NCBI GenBank assembly: GCA_964057225.1
Contig: CAXKVF010000104.1
Span: forward strand, 1 to 54,605
Direction of reading: 5' to 3'
From: Auanema rhodensis
Taxonomy: Eukaryota; Nematoda; Chromadorea; Rhabditida; Rhabditidae
DNA length: 54,605 nucleotides
The notes below the pieces were generated by a model that ran no database searches, was not told the DNA's origin, and worked only from the letters and a program-made list of their open reading frames with translations. The position numbers and the translations under genes are program-made. Below, in pieces: positions 47,876 to 54,605 of this stretch (its first letter is position 1; each line of letters starts with the position of its first letter).

Positions 47876-50163
47876 CAAATTTTTATTGATATTGGTTCAT
47901 GGTAACCATGACTTTGAAATTTACGTGAACTTTAATTTATGCTAATTAAATGTACACGTGATGTGCACTTGGTATGTAACTCGCTTCACGTGAAAGATAA
48001 AGAGATGCGGTTTTCAAAATTAGATTCCCCCTGTCCATATTAGTCTAAAAACAAATTTTTATTGATATTGCTTCATGGTAACCATGACTTTGAAATTTAC
48101 GTGAACTTTAATTTATGCTAATTAAATGTACACGTGATGTGCACTTGGTATGTAACTCATTTCACGTGAAAGATAAAGAGATGCGGTTTTCAAAATTAGA
48201 TTCCCCATGTCCATATTAGTCTAAAAACAAATTTTTATTGATATTGCTTCATGGTAACCATGACTTTGAAATTTACGTGAACTTTAATTTATGCTAATTA
48301 AATGTACACGTGATGTGCACTTGGTATGTAACTCGCTTCACGTGAAAGATAAAGAGATGCGGTTTTCAAAATTAGATTCCCCATGTCCATATTAGTCTAA
48401 AAACAAATTTTTATTGATATTGGTGCATGGTAACCATGACTTTGAAATTTACGTGAACTTTAATTTATGCTAATTAAATGTACACGTGATGTGCACTTGG
48501 TATGTAACTCGCTTCACGTGAAAGATAAAGAGATGCGGTTTTCAAAATTAGATTCCCCATGTCCATATTAGTCTCAAAACAAATTTTTATTGATATTGGT
48601 TCATGGTAACCATGACTTTGAAATTTACGTGAACTTTAATTTATGCTAATTAAATGTACACGTGATGTGCACTTGGTATGTAACTCGCTTCACGTGAAAG
48701 ATAAAGAGATGCGGTTTTCAAAATTAGATTCCCCATGTCCATATTAGTCTAAAAACAAATTTTTATTGATATTGCTTCATGGTAACCATGACTTTGAAAT
48801 TTACGTGAACTTTAATTTATGCTAATTAAATGTACAAGTGATGTGCACTTGGTATGTAACTCGCTTCACGTGAAAGATAAAGAGATGCGGTTTTCAAAAT
48901 TAGATTCCCCATGTCCATATTAGTCTAAAAACAAATTTTTATTGATATTGGTGCATGGTAACCATGACTTTGAAATTTACGTGAACTTTAATTTATGCTA
49001 ATTAAATGTACACGTGATGTGCACTTGGTATGTAACTCGCTTCACGTGAAAGATAAAGAGATGCGGTTTTCAAAATTAGATTCCCCATGTCCATATTAGT
49101 CTAAAAACAAATTTTTATTGATATTGGTGCATGGTAACCATGACTTTGAAATTTACGTGAACTTTAATTTATGCTAATTAAATGTACACGTGATGTGCAC
49201 TTGGTATGTAACTCGCTTCACGTGAAAGATAAAGAGATGCGGTTTTCAAAATTAGATTCCCCATGTCCATATTAGTCTAAAAACAAATTTTTATTGATAT
49301 TGGTTCATGGTAACCATGACTTTGAAATTTACGTGAACTTTAATTTATGCTAATTAAATGTACACGTGATGTGCACTTGGTATGTAACTCGCTTCACGTG
49401 AAAGAAGAAGAGATGCGGTTTTCAAAATTAGATTCCCCATGTCCATATTAGTCTAAAAACAAATTTTTATTGATATTGGTTCATGGTAACCATGACTTTC
49501 AAATTTACGTGAACTTTAATTTATGCTAATTAAATGTACACGTGATGTGCACTTGGTATGTAACTCGCTTCACGTGAAAGATAAAGAGATGCGGTTTTCA
49601 AAATTAGATTCCCCATGTCCATATTAGTTTCAAAACAAATTTTTATTGATATTGGTGCATGGTAACCATGACTTTGAAATTTACGTGAACTTTAATTTAT
49701 GCTAATTAAATGTACACGTGATGTGCACTTGGTATGTAACTCGCTTCACGTGAAAGATAAAGAGATGCGGTTTTCAAAATTAGATTCCCCATGTCCATAT
49801 TAGTCTAAAAACAAATTTTTATTGATATTGGTTCATGGTAACCATGACTTTGAAATTTACGTGAACTTTAATTTATGCTAATTAAATGTACACGTGATGT
49901 GCACTTGGTATGTAACTCGCTTCACGTGAAAGAAGAAGAGATGCGGTTTTCAAAATTAGATTCCCCATGTCCATATTAGTCTAAAAACAAATTTTAATTG
50001 ATATTGGTTCATGGTAACCATGACTTTGAAATTTACGTGAACTTTAATTTATGCTAATTAAATGTACACGTGATGTGCACTTGGTATGTAACTCGCTTCA
50101 CGTGAAAGATAAAGAGATGCGGTTTTCAAAATTAGATTCCCCATGTCCATATTAGTCTAAAAA
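47876..50163 (+). repeat. 13-monomer higher-order repeat, copy 1 (m273-m285)
   Basis: This 2288-bp unit is followed directly by a second copy. Markers in order: p in m273; catttc in m274 near 48159; C junction before m277; aaagaagaag in m281 near 49405; ctttcaaa in m282 at 49500; agttt at the m282/m283 junction at 49630; aaagaagaag again in m284; ttttaattg in m285 at 49996. I count about five differences from copy 2, including c82a at 48837, private to this copy. Confidence 0.75.
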
Positions 50164-52451
50164 CAAATTTTTATTGATATTGGTGCATGGTAACCATGAC
50201 TTTGAAATTTACGTGAACTTTAATTTATGCTAATTAAATGTACACGTGATGTGCACTTGGTATGTAACTCGCTTCACGTGAAAGATAAAGAGATGCGGTT
50301 TTCAAAATTAGATTCCCCCTGTCCATATTAGTCTAAAAACAAATTTTTATTGATATTGCTTCATGGTAACCATGACTTTGAAATTTACGTGAACTTTAAT
50401 TTATGCTAATTAAATGTACACGTGATGTGCACTTGGTATGTAACTCATTTCACGTGAAAGATAAAGAGATGCGGTTTTCAAAATTAGATTCCCCATGTCC
50501 ATATTAGTCTAAAAACAAATTTTTATTGATATTGCTTCATGGTAACCATGACTTTGAAATTTACGTGAACTTTAATTTATGCTAATTAAATGTACACGTG
50601 ATGTGCACTTGGTATGTAACTCGCTTCACGTGAAAGATAAAGAGATGCGGTTTTCAAAATTAGATTCCCCATGTCCATATTAGTCTAAAAACAAATTTTT
50701 ATTGATATTGGTGCATGGTAACCATGACTTTGAAATTTACGTGAACTTTAATTTATGCTAATTAAATGTACACGTGATGTGCACTTGGTATGTAACTCGC
50801 TTCACGTGAAAGATAAAGAGATGCGGTTTTCAAAATTAGATTCCCCATGTCCATATTAGTCTCAAAACAAATTTTTATTGATATTGGTTCATGGTAACCA
50901 TGACTTTGAAATTTACGTGAACTTTAATTTATGCTAATTAAATGTACACGTGATGTGCACTTGGTATGTAACTCGCTTCACGTGAAAGATAAAGAGATGC
51001 GGTTTTCAAAATTAGATTCCCCATGTCCATATTAGTCTAAAAACAAATTTTTATTGATATTGCTTCATGGTAACCATGACTTTGAAATTTACGTGAACTT
51101 TAATTTATGCTAATTAAATGTACACGTGATGTGCACTTGGTATGTAACTCGCTTCACGTGAAAGATAAAGAGATGCGGTTTTCAAAATTAGATTCCCCAT
51201 GTCCATATTAGTCTAAAAACAAATTTTTATTGATATGCGTGCATGGTAACCATGACTTTGAAATTTACGTGAACTTTAATTTATGCTAATTAAATGTACA
51301 CGTGATGTGCACTTGGTATGTAACTCGCTTCACGTGAAAGATAAAGAGATGCGGTTTTCAAAATTAGATTCCCCATGTCCATATTAGTCTAAAAACAAAT
51401 TTTTATTGATATTGGTGCATGGTAACCATGACTTTGAAATTTACGTGAACTTTAATTTATGCTAATTAAATGTACACGTGATGTGCACTTGGTATGTAAC
51501 TCGCTTCACGTGAAAGATAAAGAGATGCGGTTTTCAAAATTAGATTCCCCATGTCCATATTAGTCTAAAAACAAATTTTTATTGATATTGGTTCATGGTA
51601 ACCATGACTTTGAAATTTACGTGAACTTTAATTTATGCTAATTAAATGTACACGTGATGTGCACTTGGTATGTAACTCGCTTCACGTGAAAGAAGAAGAG
51701 ATGCGGTTTTCAAAATTAGATTCCCCATGTCCATATTAGTCTAAAAACAAATTTTTATTGATATTGGTTCATGGTAACCATGACTTTCAAATTTACGTGA
51801 ACTTTAATTTATGCTAATTAAATGTACACGTGATGTGCACTTGGTATGTAACTCGCTTCACGTGAAAGATAAAGAGATGCGGTTTTCAAAATTAGATTCC
51901 CCATGTCCATATTAGTTTAAAAACAAATTTTTATTGATATTGGTGCATGGTAACCATGACTTTGAAATTTACGTGAACTTTAATTTATGCTAATTAAATG
52001 TACACGTGATGTGCACTTGGTATGTAACTCGCTTCACGTGAAAGATAAAGAGATGCGGTTTTCAAAATTAGATTCCCCATGTCCATATTAGTCTAAAAAC
52101 AAATTTTTATTGATATTGGTTCATGGTAACCATGACTTTGAAATTTACGTGAACTTTAATTTATGCTAATTAAATGTACACGTGATGTGCACTTGGTATG
52201 TAACTCGCTTCACGTGAAAGAAGAAGAGATGCGGTTTTCAAAATTAGATTCCCCATGTCCATATTAGTCTAAAAACAAATTTTAATTGATATTGGTTCAT
52301 GGTAACCATGACTTTGAAATTTACGTGAACTTTAATTTATGCTAATTAAATGTACACGTGATGTGCACTTGGTATGTAACTCGCTTCACGTGAAAGATAA
52401 AGAGATGCGGTTTTCAAAATTAGATTCCCCATGTCCATATTAGTCTAAAAA
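50164..52451 (+). repeat. 13-monomer higher-order repeat, copy 2 (m286-m298)
   Basis: All the markers of copy 1 recur 2288 bp downstream: catttc near 50447, aaagaagaag near 51693, ctttcaaa at 51788, agttt at 51918, ttttaattg at 52284. Private differences are gtg instead of gtt in the first monomer, tatgcgtg at 51237-51238, and a instead of c at 51919. The repeat does not continue into a third copy; the next monomer starts the 177-bp series. Confidence 0.75.
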
Positions 52452-53333
52452 CAAATTTTTATTGATATTGGTGCATGGTAACCATGACTTTGAAATTTAC
52501 GTGAACTTTAATTTATGCTAATTAAATGTACACGTGATGTGCACTTGGTATGTAACTCGCTTCACGTGAAAGATAAAGAGATGCGGTTTTCAAAATTAGA
52601 TTTTTCCATGTCCATATTAGTCTAAAAACAAATTTTTATTGATATTGGTTCATGGTAACCATGACTTTGAAATTTACGTGAACTTTAATTTATGCTAATT
52701 AAATGTACACGTGATGTGCACTTGGTATGTAACTCGCTTCACGTGAAAGATAAAGAGATGCGGTTTTCAAAATTAGATTCCCCATGTCCATATTAGTCTA
52801 AAAACAAATTTTTATTGATATTGGTTTATGGTAACCATGACTTTGAAATTTACGTGAACTTTAATTTATGCTAATTAAATGTACACGTGATGTGCACTTG
52901 GTATGTAACTCGCTTCACGTGAAAGAAGAAGAGATGCGGTTTTCAAAATTAGATTCCCCATGTCCATATTAGTCTAAAAACAAATTTTTATTGATATTGG
53001 TTCATGGTAACCATGACTTTGAAATTTACGTGAACTTTAATTTATGCTAATTAAATGTACACGTGATGTGCACTTGGTATGTAACTCGCTTCACGTGAAA
53101 GATAAAGAGATGCGGTTTTCAAAATTAGATTCCCCATGTCCATATTAGTCTAAAAACAAATTTTTATTGATATTGGTGCATGGTAACCATGACTTTGAAA
53201 TTTACGTGAACTTTAATTTATGCTAATTAAATGTACACGTGATGTGCACTTGGTATGTAACTCGCTTCACGTGAAAGATAAAGAGATGCGGTTTTCAAAA
53301 TTAGATTTTTCCATGTCCATATTAGTCTAAAAA
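52452..53333 (+). repeat. two 177-bp monomers four units apart (m299 and m303)
   Basis: Both G monomers read agatttttccatg instead of agattccccatg (52598-52610 and 53303-53315): CCCC becomes TTTCC, a net gain of one base. They are 705 bases apart and each is followed by a T monomer, so the pair arose by a duplication of four units. With m72 they are the only monomers not 176 bp long. m301 between them has c23t (ggtttatgg), which breaks the GGTAACC dyad arm. Confidence 0.8.
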
Positions 53334-54605
53334 CAAATTTTTATTGATATTGGTTCATGGTAACCATGACTTTGAAATTTACGTGAACTTTAATTTATGC
53401 TAATTAAATGTACACGTGATGTGCACTTGGTATGTAACTCGCTTCACGTGAAAGATAAAGAGATGCGGTTTTCAAAATTAGATTCCCCATGTCCATATTA
53501 GTCTAAAAACAAATTTTTATTGATATTGGTGCATGGTAACCATGACTTTGAAATTTACGTGAACTTTAATTTATGCTAATTAAATGTACACGTGATGTGC
53601 ACTTGGTATGTAACTCGCTTCACGTGAAAGATAAAGAGATGCGGTTTTCAAAATTAGATTCCCCATGTCCATATTAGTCTAAAAACAAATTTTTATTGAT
53701 ATTGGTGCATGGTAACCATGACTTTGAAATTTACGTGAACTTTAATTTATGCTAATTAAATGTACACGTGATGTGCACTTGGTATGTAACTCGCTTCACG
53801 TGAAAGATAAAGAGATGCGGTTTTCAAAATTAGATTCCCCATGTCCATATTAGTCTAAAAACAAATTTTTATTGATATTGGTTCATGGTAACCATGACTT
53901 TGAAATTTACGTGAACTTTAATTTATGCTAATTAAATGTACACGTGATGTGCACTTGGTATGTAACTCGCTTCACGTGAAAGATAAAGAGATGCGGTTTT
54001 CAAAATTAGATTCCCCATGTCCATATTAGTCCAAAAACAAATTTTTATTGATATTGCTTCATGGTAACCATGACTTTGAAATTTACGTGAACTTTAATTT
54101 ATGCTAATTAAATGTACACGTGATGTGCACTTGGTATGTAACTCGCTTCACGTGAAAGATAAAGAGATGCGGTTTTCAAAATTAGATTCCCCATGTCCAT
54201 ATTAGTCTAAAAACAAATTTTTATTGATATTGGTGCATGGTAACCATGACTTTGAAATTTACGTGAACTTTAATTTATGCTAATTAAATGTACACGTGAT
54301 GTGCACTTGGTATGTAACTCGCTTCACGTGAAAGAAGAAGAGATGCGGTTTTCAAAATTAGATTCCCCATGTCCATATTAGTCTAAAAACAAATTTTTAT
54401 TGATATTGGTTCATGGTAACCATGACTTTGAAATTTACGTGAACTTTAATTTATGCTAATTAAATGTACACGTGATGTGCACTTGGTATGTAACTCGCTT
54501 CACGTGAAAGATAAAGAGATGCGGTTTTCAAAATTAGATTCCCCATGTCCATATTAGTTTAAAAACAAATTTTTATTGATATTGGTGCATGGTAACCATG
54601 ACTTT
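53334..54605 (+). repeat. right-edge monomers (m304 to partial m311)
   Basis: Types are T G G T K G T and a partial G. m307 ends agtcc instead of agtct near 54031. m309 carries aaagaagaag and m310 ends agttta near 54560. The agaagaag and agttt markers are otherwise confined to the 13-monomer units just to the left (and m40), so this edge belongs to the same local family. The array runs out of the window at monomer base 40. Confidence 0.8.

Larger units (their letters stand above)
1..54605 (+). repeat. 176-bp satellite DNA array, about 310 tandem monomers
   Basis: The whole window is one head-to-tail array. The start 'caaattttta' recurs at 181, 357, 533, 709 and onward every 176 bases, to 54566. 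The array enters at monomer base 173 and leaves at monomer base 40, so both true edges lie outside. All copies read in the same direction, and no copy is interrupted by unrelated sequence. Composition is about 56 G+C per 176 (32%). Neighbouring monomers differ at about 0-4 positions. Most variation falls at a few recurrent sites (20, 22, 44, 97, 141, 145, 152, 156-157, 172). This is what a recently homogenised eukaryotic satellite looks like. The monomer length suits a centromeric satellite with one nucleosome per unit, but location and function are inferred, not shown. No stretch over 300 bases holds anything other than this repeat. Confidence 0.98.

Noticed and set aside
51220-51395. Small insertion at tatgcgtg in m292
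   Set aside because: Length is unchanged at 176; it is two adjacent substitutions (51237-51238) of tg to gc.
1-54605. Protein-coding genes or open reading frames within the repeat
   Set aside because: Stops (taa, tga, tag) are frequent in the monomer, and 176 is not a multiple of 3, so any frame passes through all three phases within 528 bases and meets them. No frame can stay open over many units, and no codon structure is visible.
1-54605. CRISPR array
   Set aside because: There are no unique spacers: the whole 176-bp unit repeats, and repeats are far longer than CRISPR repeats.
1-54605. Telomeric, subtelomeric or rDNA spacer repeat
   Set aside because: No TTAGGG/TTTAGGG-like tracts and no rRNA sequence occur anywhere. 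A subtelomeric location cannot be excluded, but nothing in the sequence supports it.

Overview
The window is one uninterrupted satellite DNA array. It holds about 310 head-to-tail copies of a 176-bp, AT-rich monomer (about 32% GC), all in the same orientation and running off both ends. I see no protein gene, RNA gene, transposon, CRISPR array or unique sequence. A 176-bp monomer, near-perfect homogeneity and higher-order organisation together point to a large eukaryotic chromosome, most likely a centromeric or pericentromeric block. I do not recognise the monomer and cannot name the organism. The length falls in the 150-180 bp class common in plants and also found in animals.

Monomer numbering used here: position 1 is the c of 'caaattttta', as at window base 181. 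Monomer n therefore starts at 5+176(n-1) up to m72. From m73 to m299 it starts one base earlier, because m72 lacks one base. At the right edge it shifts by +1 twice, because m299 and m303 each carry an extra base. Variants used to type monomers: bases 20-22 are ctt (K), gtg (G) or gtt (T); the junction base 172 is c instead of a (C, named for the monomer that follows, almost always gtt); f = a44t; v = g97t; u = a141t; w = t145a; r = c152t; p = a156c; q = AT to TA at 156-157. My hand tally is roughly 116 K, 83 G and 111 T (including C-T).

Layout. 0-2.6 kb: a loose 7-monomer repeat. 2.6-20.2 kb: higher-order repeats built on an 11-monomer unit (C G Gv Tw T G C Kp K K K) with 12- and 14-monomer derivatives, enriched in u between 6.8 and 15.8 kb. 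20.7-30.3 kb: nested recent duplications at offsets of 26, 30 and 4 monomers. 31.3-37.6 kb: two copies of a 2816-bp segment (exactly 16 monomers) that I read as identical. 37.7-47.9 kb: mixed short modules, including a 3-monomer duplication at 39.1-40.1 kb. 47.9-52.5 kb: two copies of a 13-monomer (2288-bp) unit. 52.5-54.6 kb: a local haplotype with the only two 177-bp monomers.

How it may work (inference): each monomer carries a dense set of short dyads, including two CACGTG cores, one of them inside an 8-mer that fits the yeast CDEI consensus. Monomer length is almost invariant (307 of 310 are exactly 176 bp). This would suit a repeat whose job is structural, such as positioning one nucleosome or protein complex per unit. 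The block structure shows continuing unequal exchange kept in monomer register.
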